IMG/VR virus record: IMGVR_UViG_3300028590_000076
Coordinates: 1 to 26,620 of that record
Length of the DNA stretch: 26,620 bases
Origin: a virus
Direction: 5' to 3' (one strand)
This document shows, piece after piece, positions 7,091 to 14,304 of this stretch (the stretch's first letter is position 1; every line of letters begins with the position of its first letter). The translations under genes were made by a program, and so were the position numbers. A model generated the notes under the pieces. The model was given only the letters and a program-made list of their open reading frames with translations, made no database searches and was not told the origin of the DNA.

Positions 7091-8763
7091 GCTGCGGCCC
7101 TCACGCTGACCATTTCGGCGTAGTTCGCGGCCACCAGCGCGCGCGCCAGCGGCGGGCAAACGCTGTTGCCGCACATGCGCACCTGGGCCGTCTTGGTCAG
7201 CGGGCGGCCATCGGCGCCCAGGTCGATGCGGTAAGTCTCGGGGAAGCCCTGGGCTCGGTAGAGCTCGCGCGGTGTGAGCATGCGCAAGCCGATGTCGACG
7301 ATCGCATAGGGCTCGCCCTTGACCATCACCAGGCCGAAGCGGTCCTTCGTTGTGACCGTGTGCAGCGGCTCGCGCAGTGCTGGATCCTGATCGGTGCCGT
7401 AGTACTTGATCAGGAAGGCCTGCACCTCTGCGTGGTGGGTGCCCTGGGCGCTGATGGTGTGCAGGGGTTCGTCGGCACCGCTGCCCACGTTGTCGCCTCG
7501 CATCTTCAGCATGTGGCTGGTGACGATACCGGCGGGCATGCCGCTGGCCGCCACGGTGTTCAGCGGCTGCTCGACATCGCGCACGCCGTGGCTGAACCGC
7601 TTGGTGCCGTCCTTGCCCTCACCGTGGCCCATGTGGATCAGGTTGGCCGCCACCAGGCTGTGGTGGTCGACCGTGGTGGCGGTGCCCATGGGTGCGCCCA
7701 AGTCGCTGCCCACCACGCCGGTGTAGTGCTTGGCGAGGAATGCCGACACCAAACCCTGGTGCTGGCCTTGCGCCGTGATCGTGCTCAGCGGCACCTCGAT
7801 TCCTGGCACGCGCGGTTGCTGGCCTGGGCGCTCGCCGTAGCCCATGCTGATGATGGTGGGCACAGACAGAGCAAACCCGGGCGCGCTGGTGGCGGTGCGC
7901 AGCGGTTCGGTGAGCGGCCAGTGATTCGGGGCCCTCCCGGTGGTCTTGCTGTTCGCCGTGTTCACGATGAACGGCTCGGCCGCGTCGATCACGTACCGCA
8001 CGATGCCCTTGGCGATGCGCCTGCACGTGGCGTCGGCCAGTGGCCGGGTGCGCTCGAAGATGCTGGGCGCGGCCACGCTCCAGTCGATGCACTCGGCGGC
8101 CGTGCGCCATGGCTTTAGCTTCTTCTGGCGCACCGGCAGGCTGTCCGGTGCCGCGTGCGTGGCTTCGGGCCACACCACCGGCTGGCCATCGCGCCGCGCC
8201 ACCAGAAACAGGCGCTTGCGGATGGTGGGCGCGCCGTAGTCGCAGGCCCGCAGCTCGCGGTGCTCGACCACATAGCCAAGGCTCTCCAGGCTGCGCTTCC
8301 AGCGGGCGAAGGTGGCGCCCTTGCGGCGTGGGCACGGCATGTTGTCGGCACCGAGCGGTCCCCAGGTCTGGAACTCTTCGACGTTCTCCAGGCAGATCAC
8401 GCGAGGGCGCACTGCCTTCGCCCACTTCACCACCACCCAGGCCAGGCTGCGGATCTTCTTGCTCACGGGCTTGCCGCCCTTGGCCTTGCTGAAATGCTTG
8501 CAATCAGGGCTGGCCCAGAGCAGGCCCACCGGCTGGCCGTCGGTGACCACCAGCGGATCCACTTCGAACACGTCCGACACGAAGTGGCGAGTCTGCGGGT
8601 GGTTCGCCTCGTGCAGGCTCACGGCCTCGGGGTCGTGGTTGATGGCGATGTCGACGTGCCGGCCGATGGCCTGCTCGATGCCGGTGCTGGCACCACCGCC
8701 ACCGGCGAACAGATCCACCACCAGTTCACTGGCGATGGGCAGGATGAACTGGGGGTTCAACAT
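7087..8763 (-). CDS. Orphan C5 cytosine-specific DNA methyltransferase
   Basis: A 558-aa enzyme transferring a methyl group from S-adenosylmethionine to cytosine C5. Motif I is DLFAGGGG (17-24). Motif IV is the variant SPDCKHFS with catalytic Cys88. Motif VI is ENV (126-128), motif VIII lies in YGAPTIRKRLFLVAR (176-190), motif IX in RELYRAQGFPETY (499-511) and motif X in GNSVCPPLA (532-540). The target-recognition region holds six copies of a PLxT-starting repeat, at residues 287, 325, 358, 400, 433 and 466, which account for its length above typical Dcm-like enzymes. No restriction enzyme gene is adjacent, so self-modification of phage DNA against host restriction is the likely role. Target sequence unknown. 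Confidence 0.95.
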   Translation of the reverse strand: MLNPQFILPIASELVVDLFAGGGGASTGIEQAIGRHVDIAINHDPEAVSLHEANHPQTRHFVSDVFEVDPLVVTDGQPVGLLWASPDCKHFSKAKGGKPVSKKIRSLAWVVVKWAKAVRPRVICLENVEEFQTWGPLGADNMPCPRRKGATFARWKRSLESLGYVVEHRELRACDYGAPTIRKRLFLVARRDGQPVVWPEATHAAPDSLPVRQKKLKPWRTAAECIDWSVAAPSIFERTRPLADATCRRIAKGIVRYVIDAAEPFIVNTANSKTTGRAPNHWPLTEPLRTATSAPGFALSVPTIISMGYGERPGQQPRVPGIEVPLSTITAQGQHQGLVSAFLAKHYTGVVGSDLGAPMGTATTVDHHSLVAANLIHMGHGEGKDGTKRFSHGVRDVEQPLNTVAASGMPAGIVTSHMLKMRGDNVGSGADEPLHTISAQGTHHAEVQAFLIKYYGTDQDPALREPLHTVTTKDRFGLVMVKGEPYAIVDIGLRMLTPRELYRAQGFPETYRIDLGADGRPLTKTAQVRMCGNSVCPPLARALVAANYAEMVSVRAAA

Positions 8764-8767
8764 GGCG

Positions 8768-9376
8768 TCAGGCCTCTGCAGTCGCGCCGCGCTTCGAAGC
8801 CTTGCCCAGCGCCTTCTCGGGCGTGAGCGGGTCGGCCTCGATCTCGCGCTGCTGTGCGCTCACCGCCTTCGCGGCTTCGAGCTCAATGTCGCGGGTCAGG
8901 CTCTTGAGCACGCCCAGCGCGCCGATCGTGTGCTCGTCCACGTCGGCGGTGTAGACCTCCATCTTCCATTCGACGGCGCCGCCTTCTTTCGGCTCGACCT
9001 TCACCTTGCGCACGGTGCAGTCGCTCAGCGTGATGTCCTGGTCACCGGTCACACCCTGGTAGATCTTGAGCGTGGCGCCGGTCTGCTCGCCGTCCCAGTT
9101 CAGGGCACCCAGGGCCATGGCGGCATCGGTGAGCTGCGGCAGATCGGACACCACGGGCACGCCGTCCAGCACCTGCTGCTGTGCAGCGGCTGGCAGGCCC
9201 TTCTCGAACAGGAAGTTCAGGAGGGTGGGGTCCAGCATCTTCAGGGTGCTGTTGGCCAGGGTGAGCTTCAGGGTGAGGCACACGGCTGGCACCACGTCGG
9301 TCTGGCCCATCTTGAGGGACTGGATGTCGATGTCGCTGATGATGGCTTTGTGCTTGCCGGCGAATTCAATGCGCAT
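8768..9376 (-). CDS. Hypothetical protein in the recombination module
   Basis: A 202-aa protein of unknown family. The N-terminal 130 residues look strand-rich (MRIEFAGKHKAIISDIDIQS, later GATLKIYQGV, ITLSDCTVRKVKVEP, WKMEVYTADVD). The last 50 are a helical, charged tail. It follows the RecB-like nuclease and Sak4-like ATPase genes, where other phages place a single-strand-binding or DUF669/DUF2815-type protein. An OB-fold accessory role is therefore a reasonable hypothesis, but no diagnostic motif is visible. The start at 9376 has only a weak GAAAG upstream. Confidence 0.78.
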   Translation of the reverse strand: MRIEFAGKHKAIISDIDIQSLKMGQTDVVPAVCLTLKLTLANSTLKMLDPTLLNFLFEKGLPAAAQQQVLDGVPVVSDLPQLTDAAMALGALNWDGEQTGATLKIYQGVTGDQDITLSDCTVRKVKVEPKEGGAVEWKMEVYTADVDEHTIGALGVLKSLTRDIELEAAKAVSAQQREIEADPLTPEKALGKASKRGATAEA

Positions 9377-9409
9377 GGTGGTCTTTCAGGTTGGTGGTGG
9401 GGGAAGGGG

Positions 9410-10006
9410 TCAGGCGGCCACGGCGGCGTGCTCGCGCACGAACCGGGCGAAGCGCGTCACGAGCGCCTGGCAGTCGGCGGTCATGGCGGGGTAGCGGAAC
9501 TGCTCCAGCGTGTGCTGGTCGCGCACCTCGTAGAAGCCGGGGGCGTCCAGCTCGGACAGCTCAAACACGTTCCAGCGGAACTGCGAGGCGCCGAAGATGT
9601 CGAGGTACAGCCGCCACTGGTATCCGCTCATGAAGCGGTCAGGGTCGAAGCGGCTGGTGGTCTTGTGGTCCTCGATGCGCAGGCCCTCCAGGGCGTCCAC
9701 CTGTCCGCTGATCACGATGGGCTGGCCGTCGACCATGTAGGTCTTCGAGGCGCGCAGTTCGCGGATCACCGGCAGGCGCACTTCGAAGTCGCCCCGGAAG
9801 GTGAAGGTGTGGCCCAGCGCTTCCAGGGTGGACACGGTGAGCCCGGTGGGCGCATCCTCCAGCGCCTTGTGGAAGGCAGTGCCGGCCAGCATGGCGGGCG
9901 AGGGCTCGAAGCCGTGCAGCAGCTCGTCCACGAACGGCTCCAGTTCGGCTTCCTCGTCGGCCTCCCACTTGCGGAAGGCCTCCACGTTGGAGACACGCCA
10001 CCTCAT
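9410..10006 (-). CDS. PD-(D/E)XK nuclease, RecB/Cas4-like
   Basis: A 198-aa single-domain nuclease. The family motifs appear in order: GTAFHKALE with His46, GQVDALEG with Asp104, the (D/E)XK signature DHK (113-115) in RIEDHKTTS, and the QxxxY motif (Gln130-Tyr134) in YQWRLYLDIFG. All catalytic positions of the RecB/PDDEXK_1 family are present. The start at 10006 overlaps the stop of the ATPase gene by four bases (ATGA), indicating coupled translation. The likely role is end resection or trimming of DNA in partnership with the Sak4-like recombinase, by analogy with phage exonuclease-annealase pairs. Confidence 0.92.
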   Translation of the reverse strand: MRWRVSNVEAFRKWEADEEAELEPFVDELLHGFEPSPAMLAGTAFHKALEDAPTGLTVSTLEALGHTFTFRGDFEVRLPVIRELRASKTYMVDGQPIVISGQVDALEGLRIEDHKTTSRFDPDRFMSGYQWRLYLDIFGASQFRWNVFELSELDAPGFYEVRDQHTLEQFRYPAMTADCQALVTRFARFVREHAAVAA

Positions 10007-10896
10007 GCTGTCACCGCCTCGGTGTACTGCTTTGCCTTCGCGTCGAAGGTCAGTCCGTTGATCTTGGCGGCATCGGCCAGCATGGCCTGGGCTGCCTTGG
10101 GTGCCAGCTTCACCTCGGCCAGCGCGGCGTTGAAGTCCTTGGCGCTGCCCATGCCGGCGATGCGCTCGCGCCACTGCACCAGCACCTGCTGCGCGGCGGC
10201 CTGTTCCTCGGTGAGCGAGTTCAGCCGGTCCTTGATCGACTGCACCACGCCGGACAGGAACTGAGGATCGCGGTCGGGGTGCACGATCTCCAGTGGCTCA
10301 AGCTGGCCGGGGTTCTTGCCGAACGCCGCATCGGTGGGCGAGAAGTTCAGCAGGCGCTTGCCTTCGCGGATCACCAGCCGGCCCATGGCGTCGGCGGCCT
10401 TGTAAATCTCGCCCTTGCTGCCGCCCTGCACGTCCAGGCGCTCGACGATCTCGTCACCGTTGCGCTGCTCGTCCATGTGGGCAATCAGGATCACGTCCTT
10501 GCCCAGCGTGTTGAGCATCTTGAGCCAGGCCACGAACTCAGCCTTCAGCGTGCCGTAGCCCTGCAGGGTGAGTGCACCACCGCGGCCGGCCTTGGGGTTG
10601 CGCCGGATGATGTCGGCGGTGAGCTGGTCCAGCGCGCGGCCGGCGGTGTCCACCACCACCGTGCTGTAGGGCTCCAAGTCTTCGGCCTTGATGCTGGCCA
10701 CGTCTTCCCATGCGGTGACGCGCACGGTGTCCTTGCGGTTCGCCGCGCGGTGGGCGCCCTGGTCGAAGTCCAGCAGCAGCGGGGCCGCGGCGGTGAACGC
10801 CAGCGAGGTCTTGCCCACGCCGGGCGGGCCGTACAGGCAGAGGTTGAGGCGGTCGACCTTGATCGGGTCGGAGGAACGAAGGATGCGAAGGGCCAT
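10003..10896 (-). CDS. Sak4-like AAA (RecA-type) ATPase, probable single-strand annealing/recombination protein
   Basis: A 297-aa P-loop ATPase. Walker A is GPPGVGKT (23-30) and Walker B lies in YSTVVVDTAG (about 79-88). The core up to about residue 215 matches the AAA_24/Sak4 type (LLLDFDQGAHRA, VILIAHMDEQ). The C-terminal 80 residues are a helical extension. Sak4 proteins are short RecA-like recombinases of phages. The adjacent PD-(D/E)XK nuclease supports a recombination pair. GGAG lies about 7 nt before the ATG at 10896. A 30-nt gap separates it from the mini-genes upstream. Confidence 0.9.
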   Translation of the reverse strand: MALRILRSSDPIKVDRLNLCLYGPPGVGKTSLAFTAAAPLLLDFDQGAHRAANRKDTVRVTAWEDVASIKAEDLEPYSTVVVDTAGRALDQLTADIIRRNPKAGRGGALTLQGYGTLKAEFVAWLKMLNTLGKDVILIAHMDEQRNGDEIVERLDVQGGSKGEIYKAADAMGRLVIREGKRLLNFSPTDAAFGKNPGQLEPLEIVHPDRDPQFLSGVVQSIKDRLNSLTEEQAAAQQVLVQWRERIAGMGSAKDFNAALAEVKLAPKAAQAMLADAAKINGLTFDAKAKQYTEAVTA

Positions 10897-10926
10897 GAAG
10901 GTCTCCAGTGGTTGCGGGTGGGTTGA

Positions 10927-11025
10927 TCAGTACGTGCGCCGAGCGGCTCGGATGGCTTTGCGCATGGCCGGCCACAAGGGCAGGCCGCTGCGGCGGTAGA
11001 AGGCGAAGAGGCGAAAGATGATCAC
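10927..11025 (-). CDS. 32-aa basic mini-protein (GTG start)
   Basis: A 32-residue frame, MIIFRLFAFYRRSGLPLWPA followed by a helix rich in Arg. It starts at a GTG that overlaps the stop of the 27-aa gene (GTGA), the same coupling used by its neighbours. Short proteins with an FRLxxFYRR start and a basic tail are a recurring type in phage early regions. Hydrophobic N-terminus and strong positive charge suggest membrane or nucleic-acid contact; function unknown. Confidence 0.55.
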   Translation of the reverse strand: MIIFRLFAFYRRSGLPLWPAMRKAIRAARRTY

Positions 11026-11105
11026 GACAGGTACTCCAGAAGGCCGTAGGCCAGGGCGATGCCCAGCACCACGGCGGTCGACACGTTGAGGACGGCGCGG
11101 CTCAT
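11022..11105 (-). CDS. 27-aa membrane mini-protein
   Basis: A 27-residue frame whose middle (VSTAVVLGIALAYGLLEYL) is a continuous hydrophobic segment, so a single membrane span is likely. Its ATG overlaps the preceding stop (ATGA) and its stop overlaps the next GTG. No independent Shine-Dalgarno site is clear, so expression would rely on coupling. Function unknown. Confidence 0.5.
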   Translation of the reverse strand: MSRAVLNVSTAVVLGIALAYGLLEYLS

Positions 11106-11266
11106 TTCTTGAACGCCGGCACCAGGGGCAGCTCGGGGCGCTTGGAGAGTTCGCGCAGCAGGGTCTGGACGGTGCGCGCGCCTTCGGACTGCTTGCATCC
11201 AGCGCCGCGCGGGGTGCGGTCCTGGCACACGCCCAGCTGGTCGCAGGTGCGGGCGGGCGCGTTCAC
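11102..11266 (-). CDS. 54-aa cysteine-containing mini-protein (GTG start)
   Basis: A 54-residue protein starting at a GTG that overlaps the SGNH gene stop (GTGA). Three cysteines are spaced in CDQLGVCQDRTPRGAGCK, possibly a metal-binding knuckle or disulfide motif. Similar short CxxLGVCQ proteins are common in Burkholderiales prophages, as far as I recall. The C-terminal half is a helix and a hydrophobic tail ending AFKK. Confidence 0.62.
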   Translation of the reverse strand: MNAPARTCDQLGVCQDRTPRGAGCKQSEGARTVQTLLRELSKRPELPLVPAFKK

Positions 11267-11844
11267 AGTGCATCCCCGATGCACGCAGCCAGGCGCTTCT
11301 GCTTCGCCTCGTAGCCTGCAGCGGTAGGGTGGGCGCCGTCCGCCAGCGGCACATCCGGCTGGGCGCAGAAGTACACGCCCTCGGCGGCGGCCAGCGGCCC
11401 CATGGCGGCGCGGCGTTCGTTGAACTTCGCCAGGTCGAACCCGGCGTGTGCCGCCGCGTTGTTCGGCTGCTCCAGGATGAGCTGCTTGCGGTAGGCCCGG
11501 GTGATGCGCACCAGCTCGCGCAGCGCGTGCTTGTACTCGTCCAGGGTCAGGCCGCCATCGTTCAGGCCGCCGTTGTAGATCACGATCGGCGCCTTGGTGG
11601 CCGCCAGTTCGTCGAACCACTTCGCCAGCCACTGGGCCGTGGACGATCCGCTGATGCCCTTGTTCTCGATCGTCCAGCCCGGCCGGCTCGCCGCATGCGG
11701 GTTGCCGTGCGCGGCCTGGGTGCTGTCACCGAACGCCACGATGTGCACCACCGGCGCGGGCAGGTTGCTCTCGGTCGGGGTGCTGGAGCCGCCACCGCCG
11801 CACGCGGCCAGCAGCATGGCCAGGGGGAAGGTGTGGCCCTTCAC
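11263..11844 (-). CDS. SGNH/GDSL-family hydrolase, predicted lipoprotein (copy 1)
   Basis: A 193-aa probable envelope esterase or deacylase. A short signal peptide ends in the lipobox LAAC with Cys15, followed by a Gly/Ser linker, so lipid anchoring is predicted. The catalytic domain has GDST (Ser41), a block II glycine in KGISG, block III GLND (Asn95) and the Asp169-Gly-Ala-His172 pair. The GTG start at 11844 overlaps the preceding stop (GTGA); the open frame upstream lies inside the neighbour and lacks a signal peptide. It lies in the repressor-controlled early-left operon. It clearly resembles the protein at 13626-14294. Substrate unknown; surface polysaccharide acyl groups are a plausible target. 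Confidence 0.88.
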   Translation of the reverse strand: MKGHTFPLAMLLAACGGGGSSTPTESNLPAPVVHIVAFGDSTQAAHGNPHAASRPGWTIENKGISGSSTAQWLAKWFDELAATKAPIVIYNGGLNDGGLTLDEYKHALRELVRITRAYRKQLILEQPNNAAAHAGFDLAKFNERRAAMGPLAAAEGVYFCAQPDVPLADGAHPTAAGYEAKQKRLAACIGDAL

Positions 11845-12134
11845 GGCGTCACCTCGTCGGCCAGGATCTCCAGCGATTCGCACACTTCGGGGAGGTGGGC
11901 TTCCTGCGCCTTGCAAGCCAGGGTGTTCAGCACCGAGCCGATAAAGGCCGGGGTGACCAGGTCGAACGGCGTGCGCTGAATGGCCGTGCACGCGGCGTTG
12001 ATGTGGTGCTCGTAGGCCGCTTCGTTCTCGGCCCGGCGCTCAGCGTCCAGCGCCTCGTCCACCTGCTGGGGGGACAGCCGGGGGCAGCTCTCCCGGCGCT
12101 CCACGTTGTCGATGACCATGGTGATCTGGGACAT
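11841..12134 (-). CDS. Hypothetical protein
   Basis: A 97-aa soluble, mostly helical protein with three cysteines and an acidic C-terminus. No family is recognised. Its ATG at 12134 shares one base with the stop of the 312-aa gene (TGATG), and its stop overlaps the SGNH start, so it is fully embedded in the operon. GAGGT just before its stop codon may act as the ribosome-binding site of the SGNH gene. Confidence 0.7.
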   Translation of the reverse strand: MSQITMVIDNVERRESCPRLSPQQVDEALDAERRAENEAAYEHHINAACTAIQRTPFDLVTPAFIGSVLNTLACKAQEAHLPEVCESLEILADEVTP

Positions 12135-13072
12135 CAGGCCCCCTGAGCAACGAGGCCAGAGGCCACACCGATGGCGGTGGCGTTCCGGAAGGCCTGCCAT
12201 GCGCCCACGCTCGGAGCCCACCGGAAGCCGCACGACTTGAGCTTGGTGCGGACCTCCTCGGCGGGCTTGCCAGGGAAGAACAGCCGTACCCGGTTGGCGG
12301 GCGGGTCGTCTTCCATCCGCACGCCGTTGGCGCCCTGTGCTTCGGTCACGGGCATCGCCGCCGCGCGCTCGATCTGCTCGAAGCGCTGCTGCATGCGGCG
12401 GATGTTGGCCTGGTTGTTCGTGAGGCGAAACGACGGGTAGCCCTGGCCGTAGGTGCTCTCGAACTTGGGGCTGACCAGCTCGCGCGCCCGGTCTTCGGAG
12501 AGGCCGAGGTCGATCAGCGCGGCGGTCTGCGCGTCTTTGCCCGCCTTGCCCGTCTTGCGCAGCGCGGCGTTCACCGCCTTCATCTGCGTCTGCAGGCGCT
12601 GGGCCTCGCTGATCTCTGCAGCCAGCCGGTCGAGCGCGTCGGCATCGCCGGCCATGATCGGCCGCAGGTCCGGGCGCAGGCGCCGCATGACCGCGCGCTT
12701 GGCCATCTCGCGCCAGGTGAACAGGTCATTGAGGCGCCGGTCGGCGACGGCGGAGCGCTTCTGCGCCCTGGCGACAGGGAAGTTCGAGGGGCCGACGATG
12801 AAGGAAGAGACGCACCGGCTGCTCGACTGCAGGTAGGCGATGTAGCGGCGGCGGAGGCCATCCCGGTAGCGGGCGAACTCTTCGGCGACGAGTGCTTGGG
12901 TGTTGCCGCGTTCGGCTGCGGCGGCGAAGGCCGCGAGATCGTCGGCCAGCAGGGCCGCGTAGTCGCTGCGGGCGCGCTCGCCACGCTGCTCCGGCGTGAA
13001 GCTCACCAGGGAAAAGGCGGAAACTGCCAACGACACAGGAATGTCGCCGCTGTATTCGTTCGATTGATTCAT
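12134..13072 (-). CDS. First gene of early-left operon, unknown 312-aa protein
   Basis: A 312-aa protein. The N-terminal 100 residues are helical, then comes SNFPVARAQKRSAVADRRLN, a phrase I associate with a conserved phage/plasmid family. A coiled-coil stretch follows at about 150-185. The C-terminal 60 residues form a small domain (NRVRLFFPGKPAEEVRTKL, then GFRWAPSVGAWQAF) also seen at the ends of mobile-element proteins of unknown function. AAAGGAGAG is well placed before the ATG. It is the first gene after the operator-bearing promoter, so it should be among the earliest expressed on induction. No enzymatic motif is visible. Confidence 0.8.
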   Translation of the reverse strand: MNQSNEYSGDIPVSLAVSAFSLVSFTPEQRGERARSDYAALLADDLAAFAAAAERGNTQALVAEEFARYRDGLRRRYIAYLQSSSRCVSSFIVGPSNFPVARAQKRSAVADRRLNDLFTWREMAKRAVMRRLRPDLRPIMAGDADALDRLAAEISEAQRLQTQMKAVNAALRKTGKAGKDAQTAALIDLGLSEDRARELVSPKFESTYGQGYPSFRLTNNQANIRRMQQRFEQIERAAAMPVTEAQGANGVRMEDDPPANRVRLFFPGKPAEEVRTKLKSCGFRWAPSVGAWQAFRNATAIGVASGLVAQGA

Positions 13073-13114
13073 GCTTCTCTCCTTTGCGGACCCCGATCTG
13101 GAGTCGATGGAGAG

Positions 13115-13143
13115 AATTTAGCGCAGCGCTAATGATGCGTCAA
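13115..13143 (-). promoter_or_regulatory. Early-left promoter (PL-like)
   Basis: On the minus strand TTGACG (13143-13138) and TAAATT (13120-13115) are separated by exactly 17 nt. The predicted start lies near 13108, giving a leader of about 36 nt to the ATG at 13072. One operator covers the spacer and part of the -10 box, and a second abuts the -35 box, so repressor binding should block the promoter. Confidence 0.8.
13118..13132. promoter_or_regulatory. Repressor operator OL1
   Basis: The perfect 15-bp palindrome TTAGCGCAGCGCTAA lies over the spacer and -10 of the early-left promoter. The identical 15-mer occurs at 15240-15254 beside the repressor gene. Confidence 0.85.
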
Positions 13144-13157
13144 TAGCGTAGCGCTAA
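13143..13157. promoter_or_regulatory. Repressor operator OL2
   Basis: ATAGCGTAGCGCTAA is an imperfect copy of the operator with one intact half-site (GCGCTAA). Its centre is 25 bp from that of OL1, and it touches the -35 box of the early-left promoter. Confidence 0.75.
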
Positions 13158-13173
13158 ATATTTTTCGCAGACG

Positions 13174-13197
13174 AAAAAAAGCCCGCAGGCCGCGGGC
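13174..13197 (-). terminator. Rho-independent terminator of the repressor operon
   Basis: On the minus strand a 6-bp GC stem (GCCCGC/GCGGGC, 13181-13197, loop of 5) is followed by seven T (13180-13174). It begins 4 nt past the SNase stop codon and insulates the early-left promoter from repressor-operon transcription. Confidence 0.88.
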
Positions 13198-13200
13198 AGA

Positions 13201-13629
13201 TCACGGGGTTGGCTTTCGCCTCCATTCCCATGGCGGGATCGGGGTGGGGTCGGCCCACAGTCCGATGCGCTCAGCGCGTGCTGCCGTTTCCTTGCGAGCC
13301 ACAGCCGGGTCGGTCAGGTATTTCTTGAACGCCCAGGCCATGCCGGCGCGCACCTGCTGCAGGTTGGCGTCCTGGCCGCGGCACTCGACACGAGCAAGGG
13401 TGCGCCCGTAGCGATCGCGGCCGGCGGCCCGGATGGTTGCCTCCTGCTGGAAACACAGGTCGGCCAGGTGCTGGCGGCTGCGCTCGCCGAAGGGCTGCTT
13501 CTTCTCGGGTGCGTCGATCTCGGTGAGGCGCACCGTCACCTGTTCATAGGCTCCGGGCGCGCCGCAGCGGGCTTTGAGGGTGTCGCCGTCGCTGATGGCT
13601 ACCACGAGGCAGAGAAGGGGAGCGATCAC
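13201..13629 (-). CDS. SNase-like (thermonuclease) nuclease
   Basis: A 142-aa staphylococcal-nuclease-type phosphodiesterase. The three catalytic positions of the family are present: Arg34 with Asp39 and Glu42 in VRLTEIDAPE, and Arg76 in RDRYGRTLARV. The fold starts at once with VVAISDGDTL after a brief hydrophobic N-terminus (IAPLLCLVV), which looks like a shortened or fused export signal. The GTG start at 13629 overlaps the SGNH stop (GTGA) as elsewhere in this phage; an ATG at 13668 would add 13 residues and a basic n-region, and cannot be excluded. It is the last gene of the repressor operon, followed directly by the terminator. If exported it would degrade nucleic acid at the cell envelope. 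Confidence 0.88.
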   Translation of the reverse strand: MIAPLLCLVVAISDGDTLKARCGAPGAYEQVTVRLTEIDAPEKKQPFGERSRQHLADLCFQQEATIRAAGRDRYGRTLARVECRGQDANLQQVRAGMAWAFKKYLTDPAVARKETAARAERIGLWADPTPIPPWEWRRKPTP

Positions 13630-14294
13630 GACTTGAGACCAGCCGTGGCCTTGAAAGCGCCGATGCACTGAGCGAGACGTTCGGCCTTGATGGCATAGCC
13701 CACAGACGAGGGGTGCACGCCGTCAACCAGGGGCACATTGGGCTGTTCACACAGGCTGGTGCCGTACTTCTTGGCGACTTCCTTCATGACCTCGACGCGC
13801 CTTTCGAACGCAGGCACATCGAATTCCCCATGTGCCTGCACTCCGCCGCTGGGCGTTTCCAGCATCACGCTGCGGCCGGACGCCAGTGCCACACGAACAA
13901 GGGTCGACAGGTGCCGCGTGTAGTCCTCGTTCGTGGTCCCGCCGCTGATGTTCAGCGCGTGGTTGATGATCACAAGCTCCGCCTGAGTTGCCGCCATTTC
14001 CTCAACCCAGGGCCTGTTCAGACCGTCTTTGCCCTCTAGGAGTTGCCCCGCTGTCGTGCCGATCACCCCTCGATTGAGGATCGTCCAACCTGGCCGATCT
14101 GAAGCGTGAGGCATTCCGTGGGCGAGCTGGGTGCTGTCGCCGTACGCCGCTACGACCCCTTGGACTGGAGGGCTGATGTTAGGCGGCAGGGTGAAGCGTT
14201 CTTCCGGTGACTTGGTGCAAGCCGAAAGGACAACAGCTGCACACGCAGCCATGCTGAGCTTGGCCGGGATCAGCCAAAGGGCAACTGTCCGCAT
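13626..14294 (-). CDS. SGNH/GDSL-family hydrolase, predicted lipoprotein (copy 2)
   Basis: A 222-aa protein with a signal peptide and lipobox LSAC (Cys26). The catalytic domain has GDST (Ser54), a block II glycine (NRGVIG), a changed block III (HALNI instead of GxND) and DGVH (Asp191, His194). It shares with the copy at 11263-11844 the GDSTQ.AHG.PHA..RPGWTI stretch, the QPxVPLxDGxHP stretch and the C-terminal CIG segment, so the two are paralogues. No clear Shine-Dalgarno precedes the ATG at 14294, which lies 10 nt after the membrane-protein gene. Being in the repressor operon it should be made in the lysogen, which suggests surface modification as lysogenic conversion (inference). Confidence 0.87.
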   Translation of the reverse strand: MRTVALWLIPAKLSMAACAAVVLSACTKSPEERFTLPPNISPPVQGVVAAYGDSTQLAHGMPHASDRPGWTILNRGVIGTTAGQLLEGKDGLNRPWVEEMAATQAELVIINHALNISGGTTNEDYTRHLSTLVRVALASGRSVMLETPSGGVQAHGEFDVPAFERRVEVMKEVAKKYGTSLCEQPNVPLVDGVHPSSVGYAIKAERLAQCIGAFKATAGLKS

Positions 14295-14304
14295 GGGGGG
14301 CGTG

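Noticed and set aside
8312-10264. Long open frame (650 codons) on the plus strand
   Set aside because: It is antisense to the methyltransferase, the 202-aa gene, the nuclease and the ATPase, all with intact motifs; its composition is that of a shadow frame.
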